From Dipetalonema caudispina (lineage: Eukaryota; Nematoda; Chromadorea; Rhabditida; Onchocercidae): 64,000 nt of DNA. The notes beneath the pieces are model-generated. The model was not told the origin of the DNA, did not search any database, and saw only the letters and a program-made list of their open reading frames with translations. Shown here one piece after another: positions 40,201-52,901 of this stretch (positions within the stretch are counted from its first letter, which is position 1; each line of letters begins with the position of its first letter). Location of the stretch: assembly GCA_013365325.1 (NCBI GenBank), contig JABVXV010000051.1:186001-250000 (forward strand). The letters are read 5' to 3'. The position numbers were made by a program, and so were the translations under genes.

Positions 40201-43200
40201 TTCAGATTAAATGAAACAAACATACAGTAAAACATCAAACAAAATGATTATAAATAAAGCGATTGAATGATTTCTAAAGGAAAAAAAAAAATGAAATTTT
40301 TTCATTCGATAGCTTAAAATGTGACAATTTCTGCTTGTTTCATACGTAAAGAAATGAGTAATTTCTGAAATCAAAGGAAAAAATAATAAAATATCAAACA
40401 TACTTTTGATATTTGTGAAAAAATAAGCAAAATTTAGGTAATATCAATTTTACGCAAGAACGAATAAATTTTCTGCACGTAAAATTTATCTAATCACGTT
40501 TGGTAATAATTGAATTTTAATAGATACATTAATGATATGCATACTTTGTATCATTTCATATCTTTTGCAGATGATAAAATTTGAAGAAATATTTCAATAA
40601 ATTATTCAAATGCAATTGGCTAAAAAATTCCAAAAAATATCACTACAAGACTTTTTCAAGAAATTCAATAAATCTATTCTTTCTACAAGTTTTGGAAGTT
40701 TTTTTTTAATGAAGGAATGTATCATAAATAGCTTTTGTCATAGAATTCTCAAATTATAAGAATAAAAATAAATTTCTATTTTGGATTACTTTTATATAAA
40801 CTTAAAACTACTTTAATAATCAATATATTTGCTTATTTTTTTTGAATTTTTAACGAATTTGAGGCAAGGGAAAGATAAAGCTAAGAGAAGAAAAAGAAGA
40901 ATAAGCAGAAAAGAATTTCATCTTATTTTTGATATTTTGGGAATGCTATGCTATTCAATAAGTAAGTAAGCAATGGCACATGCACTCAAACAAAAAAAAA
41001 ACTTTTTCATTTTTTTTGTTAAGGAAAGCAACTTATTCTATCAATCATATGGAATGAATTAAATAGAGAATACTTAGATGGATACGATAAAATTGGTACA
41101 ATTGAAAATGGGATGTTAGATTTGTCTTTTAAATAGATTTTATAATTTAACAATGGCTTGAAAAGGCATGTATTCCTGCAGAGTAAACTATTAAATTGCC
41201 GTTGAGCTTTTCAAATTTAAATTGCCTTTAGGATTCTCAAATTGAACTTAAAAGACTTGAAAGAAAGGTTTTGTTGACGCTTTTGAAATAACTGAAAAAT
41301 CAACACTTCAATTGTTCATTTAATTATTCAATCAACGCACAATCTATTTGGTTTATTAATGATGTCAACCTTTAGCAATTCTTCAAATACTTTATGCTGT
41401 TAAGTTGAAATTGAAGTACAAATATTGAATTTATTACAAAAAATTTCTTAGAAATCACATTCAAGTGCTGCTATCGTTCAATTAGTCAATTTATTAGTCA
41501 TTATGCTTTTCGGTTGATCAATGATACAGTTTTTATTATTAAATGAGTCCATGAGTCAATTATTTAATTTATTTTGTAGTAATCGATTCTATTCAAAAAA
41601 AAATATAACTACTAATGCTGCATTTCGCTCAAATTTTGCATTTTTTTATTTAAGGAAAAACTTAAAATAAAATAAAAGTAAACAGAATGATGGAAAATTT
41701 AATAAAAACAAATGATTGATCAATGCCAATCAATTGTACAGTTAGTAAAATTCTTCAGCGAACATTTACATTTTTTTGTTTTCTTCAGAAAATATTTACG
41801 ACTACATCTTCTTTTTATTATTTCCTCATATAAATCGGTTGATTAAGTATAAAGTAAGAAGTGATATGAGGTATAAAGGGAAGCTAATTATTTTCATTTT
41901 TTGCTTCATTAAGTAAAAATAAAAAGGAACAAAAAGAAACAAAAAAAAAAAAAATATCATTTAAAGAAAGAAAAAAAGAAACGAAAATGTCACTTACATT
42001 GAAGGAAATGTGAAATAATATGAAAAGGAGGAAGTAATTAACTTTTTCACAGCATATGCGAAGAAGTGAAAGTAAGTAAATAAGTAAACAATTGAGATAC
42101 TTTAAAATATTTGCAAGTCTCTGCTAAGAAATCATTTTGATAAACTTGTGACAACTGATAATTTGTTTAAAATAGCTTATTTAAAAATATGAGCATATTA
42201 AAGATTTGATATATTGACCAAATTTTACGAAAATTTTCTTTGCTAACAATTGGCTGATAGATATAAATAACGTACTAATGTTTTTTTTAGGGAAATATGG
42301 AAGAGAAAGGAAGGGAGAGAGAAAAAAAGAAATTTTTAATTATTTCTTTTTTAGATAAACGAAAAGAAGCAATATGAGAATAAGTTAAGGAAGTGAAAAA
42401 TGAATGATTTCTCTCTTTCAGTTGGAAGGTTGAAAAGTAAAACAAAAAAGAAAAGGGAAAAAGGCTTGAAAGTTGCTTCATTTCAATTTTTTTATATTCA
42501 TTTAGTCAAACTAGAACTCATTCCTTTCACAACTTATTCTTTTCCTTTATTCAAATTAGAAATAAACAAACGCAGTAAAAAATGAATCCGAAGTGCAACA
42601 ATTTCAAATTTTATAGCATATATAGTTGGATGAAAAGTGAGTTTAAAAAGGAAATGAACTTTTTATTAAACAATGAATTGCCTTTAGTTTAAGTTAAATT
42701 TCAAATATTGGAAAAAAGAGAGAGATAAAACAGTAATTTTATTTCTATGCACATAAATTTCTGTTTTTTTTTTCTTGAATCTGTTTTAAAATTCCTTTCC
42801 ATCCCACTTTTATGGTAGTACTGTTTTTTCTTTAACTTTAACTCCAAAAAATTCCGTGTAATCCACGTGGTCGTTCCTTCGCCCATCAAGCACAGCGTTA
42901 ATGAAGGTAACAAAATGAAGAAAAAAGCAAAAATTTGAATATTGATAAATTCCACATCGTCGGCTTTTCTTGATCGCCCGTTTCGTTACTTTTTGCTTTT
43001 CAATTTTTTTAAAATACCCTTTTAGAATTGAAAAAACATGCAATATAATCAAATTAATTTAAGTGATTTCAATATGGATGAAAAATCAGCACCGATTCAA
43101 AATAATAATACATGTTGTATTGCATATAAGATCATGCATATTTATTACATTTTTTCACCTTATTAATTAACATTAAGATTAATTAATTTTGTAGAAGATT

Positions 43201-43885
43201 TTCTTTTGCTACAATAAGTTTAGATATTATTTCTGCCAGAATGTATAAAAGTAATAATTTGTTATTGTTAAGATAATGAAGCTAAAATATAAAGCATAAA
43301 TAAAAAATGATATTTCAGTCAATATGAGAATATAAATGTAATAAATTCTTATATCTATGAAATAAAAAAATACGAAATCTTTTTCACAAGAATATATTAT
43401 TAAAACACTTTTTAAATTTATATCTTACATTAATGAATTTGAAATTTTTGTTATGTTGCAAATTTCATGAAATACATTTCAAATAAAGTTAAAAATTAGT
43501 TGTTTTTCTTGTCTTCCAAATTTCCCGTACATTACTAAATTTTAGCAAAAATTTCCCAACTTTTATCAAAATTTATTCCCGATTTAAAAGTGTTTTCGTC
43601 TATCTTTAAAGGATAATTTTAAGAAAGCAGCAATTTCCCAGCTTAAAGCTTAAAGCACTTTTATAGACTAATCCGATAAATTACTTTTTAACATTTTCTT
43701 AGCAATTTTTTCCACTTTAGCTGAATGAATTTTTTATTGGACAATATTCCCACAGGAAATCAATTGAAGTAACTCATTCATTGCTATTAATTTATTCTTC
43801 TCATGGAATTATCTTTTCTTATGCCATTCATTCGTTAGCTTCTTTGACTTTTACTTTTTTATAAGAAGCAAATGTTTTGGTTTAA
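34280..43885. other. Gene-poor AT-rich DNA
   Basis: Nothing supportable as a gene. Translations are composition-driven. Near 36,700-36,730 and 36,940-36,960 the phrase CTGAATCCANAATT recurs, hinting at an old partial duplication. Confidence 0.55.
35700..35758. repeat. Degenerate ATC/ATT triplet repeat mimicking a membrane helix
   Basis: Imperfect ATC/GTC/ATT triplets. In one plus frame they translate to a very hydrophobic run (FIIVVIVIITIAIILLLYAA). Because the triplet pattern itself explains the hydrophobicity, I treat it as a repeat and not a gene. Confidence 0.6.
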
Positions 43886-44280
43886 ATTTTATCATTTGTC
43901 ATTTGATTAACATGAAGTAGTGATAATGATTGATAACTATTACAGTCCAAATTTTGTCATTGTTATTTAAATTTGAATTTACTTTTATTGTTTGATCAAC
44001 ATATAATGCTGATAGTGGATAATGGCTAAAGTATTTTAATTTATGTCATTTATCAATTAATCAACAGAAAGTGATAATAATAAGTGATGGCTACCAAAAC
44101 ATGAATTTACTTTTTATCATTTGATCGATGCAAAGTGATCATAATCAATAATGGCTAGCATATTCAAATTATATCTTTTGATGTCTAATTAATACAAAGT
44201 AATGATAACCAATAATGGTTGTCTTATTCCAAATTAGATCATTTATCACTTAAATTGATGCTAATGAATGATTAGCTATT
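43886..44280. repeat. Degenerate tandem array, about six copies of a ~60-85 base unit
   Basis: Repeated in order: TTTATCATTTGATC-like, then CAAAGTGATAATAA-like, then AATAATGGCTA-like, then TATTCAAATT-like blocks. Copies are diverged and of unequal length. The array lies upstream of the Mpv17-family gene. No coding capacity is evident. Confidence 0.7.
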
Positions 44281-46107
44281 ATTCTTTCTATTTTATTTAT
44301 TCCTTATTTCTTTGGGATATAACTTGTATTAATTAAATTCAGGCAAGAAAATATTACTCAAATTGCCAACAAAATGTTGAACGGAAATTTTATTTTTTTT
44401 ATCCTATCTCTAATTATTGATTTTGTAAGCCAATTTTTGTAGTGAAATATTTGATTTTTCTTTATTAATAATAAATGCAATGAAATAGCTAAGTAAAACT
44501 ATCCTACAACAGTAAAACTAATATTTTTGCTTAAAATTTATCGCTCCTTTCGTTAGTATAGTAGTTTCATAGAGTCTGCTTAATGAAAATAGGATTTAAT
44601 GAATTTCGGTTAATTAATATTAATTATTTATGCTATTTAGAGTTTAGCTTATTTCCCTTCCCTATACGTTGATTGTCATTTGTTTATTTGCTTGATTGTT
44701 TAGTTAAAGTTGATGAAATCAAATTTTTTATCCAAATTGAAAAGAATAGGCTATGATCACAGTTTCAAGTTTTCAATTCATCCTTATATTGTGCAGGTTA
44801 ATAGCATTTATTTCTTTACCCTAATTGATAGTATTTATCGTTGACTATCTCATATTTGAAGGATGAAAAGATAAAAGTTAAAGAAGCTAAGCTTGAACTT
44901 ATTTATTTACCTTGACATTGCAACTTGGTTAATTTTGTTGAAATAATCGAGAAAAGATAGGTAAATATTATGAAGTGCAATTCTTTCGCACTTTTCTCTA
45001 TAAATCATTTCAATGATTGGCATCGATTATAAGTTATTCATCCATATTCGTTTTTATAACTTATTTTATCCTACATCAATAAGATTACTGGTTATTCTCT
45101 ATTAAATTTTCTAAATTTTAATAGTATGAAATAAATTTTGCTGTTCCTCAATTTATATAAATTTTTGAAATAAAACAGTGTAAATTGGTAAGGCCAAGCG
45201 ATATTCGGGATTTTATGGAAAGTTCAAAGGTAAAAGAAGCAAAACGAATTTTGGGAGGTCAAAGGCTAAGCGAAATAGCATTGTTAAATGTTAATCGACT
45301 ATGATAAAAGTGTTGAAAATCAAGAATCTACTGATTATAATTGAATTTTCATTTCTTTGAAATTTCGAATTTCAAAGAAATGTAAATTTTGTTTTAAAGA
45401 ATGTGAAATTATCAGAAGCTTTAGAAATCATTGTAATAAACTAATAGAGAAACAAAGAAGAATTAAGCAACAATCTCTTTGATGGCTTGCCTACTTCATT
45501 CCAATGAACGGATATATATATGTACATGATGGTCAATTATACCGGACATATCTATCCTAAAAGGATTTCAAACTTTCGGTTATCACTCTTTCCTATTTCA
45601 TCCAATTCCTGATTATTTTATTCGTTAGTATTATTTTCTATTAGGAAAGTTTACTTTCATTTTTGATCGTGTTACAACTTTTGACTGATTTTTAATTCGG
45701 TAAACTGGAAAAACTAAAGATAAGAATTCATAAATTAAGATAGATATTACGTAATGTTGCTATGGTCAAAATATAAAGTAATACTTCTTCTTCGCCTTGA
45801 TTTCCAAAGAAAAAATTTACTTAAATGTTATATCATAATTCATTCAAGCAATTAAATAAATATTATTAACTAACAAAATTCTTCCTATAATGTAATTTCA
45901 ATACTTTTCTCAATTTCATTCAATTTCTTAGAAAAAATTTCCTAGCTAAATAATTTCAAACATTTCGACATAAATGATGGAATTTTGAAATATTTTTTTG
46001 TCCTTTCTTTTTTTTTCTCATGCTTAGCAACCATTGAAAATATTCGATGTACTGAAGTTTCGATATATTAATCATCCTTGAAGATATAAAAATGTAATTT
46101 GTTGATA
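44281..46107. other. Upstream flank of the Mpv17-family gene
   Basis: AT-rich DNA without a recognisable gene. Contains the perfect 15-base inverted repeat at 45350-45382. Confidence 0.55.
45350..45382. other. Perfect 15-base-arm inverted repeat with 3-base loop
   Basis: Left arm CATTTCTTTGAAATT, loop TCG, right arm AATTTCAAAGAAATG. It is an exact inverted repeat in AT-rich intergenic DNA about 740 bases upstream of the Mpv17-family ATG. It could be a miniature hairpin or a regulatory dyad; no flanking terminal repeats or target duplication were seen. Confidence 0.85.
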
Positions 46108-46123
46108 TTTTACAACAGAAATC
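46108..46123 (+). promoter_or_regulatory. Likely spliced-leader acceptor of the Mpv17-family gene
   Basis: A T-rich tract ends in ACAACAG at 46118, five bases before the ATG. No in-frame coding exon is evident just upstream, so a trans-splice acceptor with a very short 5' UTR is the simplest reading. An ordinary cis acceptor is possible. Confidence 0.45.
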
Positions 46124-48024
46124 ATGCAAAAAGTGTGGCTATCAGGTGATAGGAAATTATTATTGACAAATACCGCGGTGACATCCTCATTACTTGTTAT
46201 ATCCGATGTATTGCAACAATGGATCAGTGGCGATTATAGTCCTGATCAAAATAAACCATTTAATGTTGCAAGGACAAGTTTGTCAATTTATTGTTTATCC
46301 GACGAATTAAAATCTATCATTTTTGTTTTTAAATTTTTAATATTTAGAAATAATTTTGCAATTAACAAATAATAGGATTAGATATGAAGGAATATCCAAT
46401 TGTTGAAAGTACTGCTAAAACTAATTTATATCGTTATTGTGGCTAAAACGGTAAGCATAAAAAATGTTATGGCTAATTTAAATTGTTTTATATTTTGTGT
46501 GTATACAATGTTGTAATTATTGTTGAGGACGGTTTGCAACAATGGGCCCAGTAATTGGACCAATGTGCCATTTTTGGTACAGATGGTTGGAAAGGACAGT
46601 GACATGTGGTACTAAAGCAACTATTGTGAGTAAAAAAATTGCATGTGATATTGCTGCATCACCTATTTTTGGATCAATATTTATATCCGGTAACCATTAT
46701 AGTATTCATTTCTATTTTGTAGTACGGAAATACTAAGATACATATTATTCAAGAAAGTAATTATACAAATAATGATATCTGAATGATATGATGAAAAATA
46801 TTGTAGTCTAAAAAGAAAATAAAATATAAATGACCATTATTTTTCGATGCTGTATCCTTTGATTTAACAATGATGAGTATAAAAAAAAAATAGAAAAAAA
46901 GAATTTTAGCAAGTTTAAATTGTTTAAATGATCAATTCTCACTTCATCATGCATTATATTTATTTATTTAATTTACTTGCTTTTATTTCCTTTGAGAATT
47001 TTTTTTAAACAACTCCCACAAATTCCAAATTAATTATGATTCATTCTATTCAATTTAATTCAAGTGATGATTATTGGCGAATTAACATAAAAATTATGCA
47101 TTCAAAAATGTTCTAATCAATTATCCCAATCAAATATGATATTGTAAAGCTAAATGTTAGTTGATAAAAAAAAGGATTAAACAGAATAGGAAAAGTTTCC
47201 AATCTGCTCGAGTCCTTAACATCTTTGCTTCATATATAAATTAATCATTGGATAGACTTTTTTACGTTTAGACTATTCAATATCTAAATTTATAGGACTT
47301 GCACTATTGGAAGGTAATTCGATTGTTGATGCTATCGCTGAATATCGAAGGAAATTCATCCGAATATTTTTGGTTTGCTAATATAATTATTATTTTTTTT
47401 TAAATCGTTTAATAAGAATTATCGTATGTATTCAAAAGAGAAAAAAGAAGAAATTTCTGTGAAAATTGTTCTAAGAATGAATACAATATGACAAGATAAT
47501 TCTTTCGTTCCTTTTCTTGAAAGTTAATTTAAATTCAAAATATTCTCTATTTATTTAACATTTGTTATGAAATAATTAGATGGTAATAACTACAGCTAAA
47601 TTATCAAATATAAATAATTAAATTGTCAAACTGTTTCATTGCTAATAATTTACTATTCATTTTGTTATATTGTAAGCATCCATTAGTAATGTATCAAATT
47701 CTATTAATTGACAAAAAAAAGTGTTTCCTTATAATTTTTCGTTTTATTTTGATAATATTACCATAAGTGATTTCATATTATTCAATGACTTCTTTTTGCA
47801 ATAAAATTTGGCTCGAATTAGTTGAAAAATTAGTCAAAGATTATTAATTAAAAAATACAATTTTGTTTCAGTTGGATATTTGTGTTTGGCCACCAACGCA
47901 ACTAATCAATTTTTGGTTTCTACCATTGAAATTTCGAGTAATTTATGTGAATTGCATACAATTATTTTATAATTGTTGCTTATCATACATAAAGCATAAT
48001 GAAGAGCCAATTCCGCCTAATTAA
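46124..48024 (+). CDS. Mpv17/PMP22-family inner-membrane protein, closest in style to MPV17-like 2
   Basis: Four exons, 46124-46277, 46528-46689, 47296-47372 and 47872-48024, join in phase (1, 1, 0) into a 181-residue protein, the usual Mpv17-family length. Introns are about 250, 606 and 499 bases, each GT..AG. Family features seen: an N-terminal LLLTNT segment, the block GPxxxxxWYRWLER after exon 1, a short ALLEG segment, and near the C terminus the diagnostic WPPTQLINF followed by PLKFRVIY. Several hydrophobic stretches fit the four-helix membrane topology. Known members are small membrane proteins of mitochondria or peroxisomes; MPV17L2 is linked to mitochondrial ribosome assembly. The exact role here is inferred. 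The ATG lies 5 bases after an AG acceptor (46117-46118), which fits spliced-leader trans-splicing. Nothing looks broken. Confidence 0.9.
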
Positions 48025-49118
48025 TTTAAAAAATGACACAATTCTGTTTCATTAAAAGTGAGAAATGGTTGATTGATATGATTTTTATGATAATTGCTGC
48101 GGCACGGTTGGAGTGATAGTTTAAGCTACCTTATGACCTTTAATAATAATTGAAATCCACCTTCTTTGGTTTTATTATTAGGCAAGACCTGCACTATTCA
48201 AGTTCATTTCATTTCTTGCATTTTTGATAACATAATTGATTTATACAAATTCGAGATACAATAATTATTCAATTGATTATTGTAAAATATAATAATTAAT
48301 ATTCGAGAAATACAAATCACATTTGATTCATAGTAATATTATAATATTTGAATATCGGTTTTGAATTTTTTTTATTTACTGCCTTATTTAATAGAAACGA
48401 CGATATCAGTTTTAATTTCCACGGCTATGTTTTCTTGACCATAAAGAATACTCTTGTAATATTATTCTCACTTTTTATAATTAAGAGTAATCAATGTAAT
48501 TAATTTATTCTTTACCATGCACATTTATTTGTTTGACTTTATTAATGATATTCGTGTTATTATTATTAATATTGATGTCATTATGATCAACTCTATGCTG
48601 TATGATTTTTGTTAATGATTAGTTTTTACATTGAGATTTTTTGAAATTATTTCAAATTTTTGTAATTTTTTTGAAGAATGAAATATGCGTAAATATACAT
48701 ATTTTGCTCTGATTGTTGTTTGGCCAATATGCAATCTCAAAAATTATATGTGTTGTTAAAAAGGAAACTATAAAGAAAATTTAATGAAATACTCGTCAAA
48801 GTAGAATAAGTAAATTATTTATTCACCTATGTTACTTTGATATGCTTACAAAACATTTGCACATTTTTGGTTTTATTACGATTCAATTTTCGTGGAAAAA
48901 GAAAAATTCTAATCCAATATTTTCTTTCTCTTAAAATAAAATACGAAGTTGGAGAAACTAATTTAGTATTTCCCGGACGCCTTTCAAGACTTTCCTTGTG
49001 GAAATTGGATTTAAATTTGTTTTAAATATCGTTCGATTTGCTTGTGCCAGGCTTATCTATATCCATCTATTGATAAATTTTAAATTACCTCTTCAATTAG
49101 TGCATATTTACGGCGATA
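48025..49118. other. Intergenic DNA between the Mpv17-family gene and the receptor region
   Basis: The first part is presumably 3' UTR. An open frame at 48837-49025 (KYEVGETNLVFPGRLSRLSL) has some coding character but no splice support. Confidence 0.5.
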
Positions 49119-49167
49119 GCACAGCAATTCGGAATCGGCACAGCAATTCGAAATCGGCACAGCAATT
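49119..49167. repeat. 19-base tandem repeat, about 2.6 copies
   Basis: Units GCACAGCAATTCGGAATCG (49119-49137) and GCACAGCAATTCGAAATCG (49138-49156) differ at one base and are followed by a partial third copy (49157-49167). The repeat lies in a plus-strand open frame (RNRHSNSKSAQQFFKLQE) that stops at 49186. Confidence 0.9.
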
Positions 49168-49322
49168 TTTCAAATTACAGGAATAATTTTGATTTATGAT
49201 AATTAAAATATGTCAGGGTGATTATAACTTGTAAAAATTAACATTATCAATTAATCGATATCCTATATTATCTGCAAATATCTGTATGTGTACTGTCTGT
49301 TAGTCTAGCTGCCATTAATATT

Positions 49323-49590
49323 TCATCCGCTAGTTTGCAAAACCGATAATGATGTGAATACAATATCATCGGTAATTATTGTTACCACATCCGGTAATTG
49401 CCGATCATTAAATATCGCTTCCGGATATGTTGGGTACCTAACAAGTTCAACAAAAATTTGCCAGTCTTCATCATTTTCGCAAATTGACTGTTTTGAACAA
49501 AACTTACAATTGATTCCTATCGGAATATCAACAGTTATAAACGAAATCAATCATTTCTCATTAATTGCATATGCCAATACCACTGGAAAG
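49323..49590. other. Coding-like block open on both strands just upstream of the receptor gene
   Basis: On the plus strand, an exon 49334-49590 (acceptor CCGCTAG, donor AAG/GTACAC) encodes a Ser/Thr-rich, Cys-containing segment (NTISSVIIVTTSGNCRSLN and on). It could be followed by a short terminal exon near 49927 (KIFCKHSLYPV). On the minus strand, a frame ending at 49323 reads INCKFCSKQSIC, then EDWQIFVELVRYPTYPEAIF. Both look protein-like. The plus exon does not join in phase to the receptor's first exon at 50053. This is probably one real exon on one strand, which I cannot assign. Confidence 0.3.
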
Positions 49591-50052
49591 GTACACAAAT
49601 TTTTAGTATAACCTTTCTTTTAAAGTTCTTTTTTATATAATATTTTTTCTGACTTAAATTTTTGGTAATTTTTGAAAATTTAGCACTTCTTTTTTTTGGA
49701 AAAATTTGACACATTTCAAAATTTTGGCGGATTTTGCTTTGTTTCACAACAATATGAAAAATTACTGTTTTAAAGTTTAAAAAATCAAATTATACTTTTC
49801 ATTGCATTTTGTGGAGTAAATTGTTACACTTTCAAATATTAATTCAAAAAATAAACATTCTTTTTCTTTTATACTAGAAACTTATCCAAATTTTTTTTCA
49901 ATTAAAAATATTTTGAAAAATTCAGAAAATTTTCTGCAAACATAGTTTGTACCCTGTTTAATGACGAACATTAAATTTTATTTTTGTTAGTAATAATCAG
50001 CATTACTGATATTTAATTTTTCATAAAAATTGGAGTGATATTTTTAATAGAA

Positions 50053-52461
50053 ATGAACGATGATAAATTGATTATTCTTATATCGAACATTATATTTCAT
50101 CCATCCAAGCATATCGACAATCAGTGAGTTTCCTTTTTTTAATTTTTTACTTAGTTTGATGAATTGTCGGTAAGTGGTAAAAAACTAAACTTGTTCAAAA
50201 ATTTGCAAACTTCAGGACACTGGAATTCAACAATGGAGACGGTGTTAATTTTTTGGCTAACCCAAAATTTTTATTATTTTATCTTACATCGATACTATTA
50301 AATAGCTATTTGTTATATTTGAATATTAAATGTGTGGATTGCCGTAGATATAAAAGGTATGAACATTATTATTTGGTAATGTAACATTTTAAAATTAACC
50401 ACCGACAAATGGAAAAAAGCGTGACCGATATTGTTTTTACTATTTTCTCAGCAGTTAACTTTTTTCAAGTGTTTGTATTTAAATTGTTCATAATTATTTG
50501 TTATATAATATTTTTAAATTTTACCTAATCAATTGTTAGGTATTTTTGGATATTAAATAGCTATAAGAGAAAAAATGAAAATGATGTTCATGAATGACTA
50601 TTAAATATGAAGTCCATTCTGAATTGATAACTTTTTTAAAAACTAATGCAGATTACCATTATTGATTATCAATTTTGCCATCTCTAATATTGTTCTTGCA
50701 ATTGGTTTTCTATCTTATACATTAATCATTGATATTTGTTATCATACAGAAATTATTGTTGATAACAATGTGAATGATGCAACTAGTCCGATGTATATTG
50801 CTGTTGTAAAGGTTTTTTTGTTTTAATTTTCCGTTTCAAATATTTCAAATAAAACTTGATTTTAAATAAAGCCAATCTAAATTATAAACATATACCATTC
50901 CAATAAATTGAAATATTATCATCAAAACATATTCATATAAAATCAAGTCTTATCAGAAATAGATATTAAAAATGTTACGGATAGTTTATCTGTTAAAAAT
51001 ATGTTTCTACTATTTAACTAATTCATTAATTTTTCATTTAGGACATTCGTTTTTGATAATTGTCATTTTATAGGAAAGAAATTGTTAAATTTTTCTAAAA
51101 ATCAAATGATTCACTGTAGCATAATTCTAACAAAATGACTTGAATAACTGAAACTCTCACATTTTGCTATTCAAATTTATCAATTAATCATTCTAGGAAA
51201 TACTTAAATATCAAATGGTACATAATTTCGGTAATATCCAAATATTATTCCTACTTTATCTTACCACCAATTCATACTTTTCATTATTTATTGAACATAA
51301 TCCTAATCATCATTCACTTATCCATGCTATGATACTTTTATCATTACCTTACATCATTTCCATACTGTTTATTGATATGCGATTCCTTCAGTTATTAATT
51401 ACTACTACTTCTGCTGTTGTTGTTTAGTAAGTTCCATTCTTTTTCTTCCTTTTTTGGAATTAATATTTAATAAATCATAATTTTAAATGGCTGACATTAA
51501 CAAACACTTTTCACCTGTAAAAAAATACTTACGTTGTAAGTTGGTTAAGATTTAATAACCAAACAAAATTATTTTAGATTTTAGCCTACTTATCAAAAAT
51601 AAAACTTTACATATTTTTTTCATTTAAAAATATAATTTTCATTTTTTACATTTTCAGTTTGTTAGTCCTCATATTGATGCCATCATTATCATTTCTGTTA
51701 ATGATATGTGTCGCAATAAGGCAATGTCAAATTAAGTCATTATTTTGGATGCACAATCGATCATTAACCATTGCATTGTTAATAATTACCTTTTTACAAC
51801 TATTCGAAAAATGGGGATTAGCTCTGGAACTTCTCGAAGCAAATTTTCGTATCGTTTTCATTATGGGTAATATTGACGATGATTACCGTTTACGAGTCTT
51901 TTTGAAGAACTGGTATGAGGTAAGGTGAAATAATTTATGCCAACAAATTAATTTCATCAAAAATCTGTAATTAAATTTTTAAATTTACTATGATTATTTC
52001 ATTCATGTAATGTACATGTATATACATATATGTATAGACATCATGAAGTAATTATCGGTTAAATTTTAAGTGAACCGTTTTTTAGTTGAACATATTTTTC
52101 TCACAGTGATCCAGCATTCTTATCGAATTTTCCTGTTATCGTAAATGTATCAAACTATAGATAGAAATTTTTGAACATTTTGAATAATTTGATATTTTAC
52201 AGAAAAAAATTTATTAGATTGCAGATGGCGCATGGACTAACCATACTAATGCCTTTTCTATCTGCCTTAATTCTCGTTTTAATTGTGGGAAATTATCGAC
52301 AGCAAGCTATTGTACATTTTCGACAATTTTGGCGATGGATTCGATGTAAGCAAGCAGAAGATAAGATTGATTATAATATCGAAACAATGCAATCAATTAT
52401 CGCCGAACAGACGCGTCAACGACAGCTTAATAATCACTCATCTAATATTAAAATATTTTAA
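50053..52461 (+). CDS. Nematode serpentine (7TM) chemoreceptor-like protein
   Basis: Six exons, 50053-50123, 50216-50356, 50652-50811, 51197-51426, 51658-51919 and 52225-52461, join in frame into about 366 residues. Seven hydrophobic segments are visible, around residues 42-60, 72-102, 138-156, 168-184, 188-223, 236-255 and 289-311. A basic cytoplasmic tail with an RQFWRWIRCK segment follows. The first helix ends in CVDCRRYK. The second contains an NFAIS motif. The loop after the sixth contains LELLEANFR, reminiscent of the QxxEN region of the Sra-superfamily receptors (SRE, SRA, SRAB); this family assignment is inference. Such receptors are G-protein-coupled chemosensory receptors of sensory neurons. 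The start is the first ATG after an AG acceptor at 50050. The exon 5/6 junction is ambiguous: donor 51920 with acceptor 52224 keeps frame, and donor 51925 with the stronger acceptor at 52202 also keeps frame and adds about nine residues. Confidence 0.65.
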
Positions 52462-52659
52462 CAACTGTATATGTCTTTCCATTTTTTTAGATTGGTATAG
52501 CGAAGCTTAAAAATTTTTTTGCATAAATGATATAATTGAAGAAGCATTTTCAACTAGTTTATTATATTGATGACAAAAGTTTGCTCCTCTAATTTTTCTA
52601 ATTAAAATGTTACACAAATGACAATCTAGGAAAAAAGAAATATCGCTGTAATCCATTTA

Positions 52660-52711
52660 TAATTGTTGATTATAATTTTCTAAGCTAATAGCTTAATTGT
52701 TGATTATAATT
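52660..52711. repeat. 18-base direct repeats flanking a small palindrome
   Basis: TAATTGTTGATTATAATT occurs at 52660-52677 and again at 52694-52711. Between them lies the palindrome TAAGCTAATAGCTTA (52681-52695). It is about 200 bases downstream of the receptor stop codon, so possibly in its 3' UTR. Confidence 0.8.
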
Positions 52712-52901
52712 ACTCTTGAACCAATACTGTCATTATATCATAATAAAATTTTCATTGTTATCAGTTGAATTACATATTGTCATATAATTATATCTTTCTG
52801 ACTTGGCAGTTTCACATTTCATTTAAAAAAAAGAAAGTTAAATTTTAACAATAAATCTATTACATGTATCTACCTAATCAATAATTATTATCTTTCATTA
52901 G

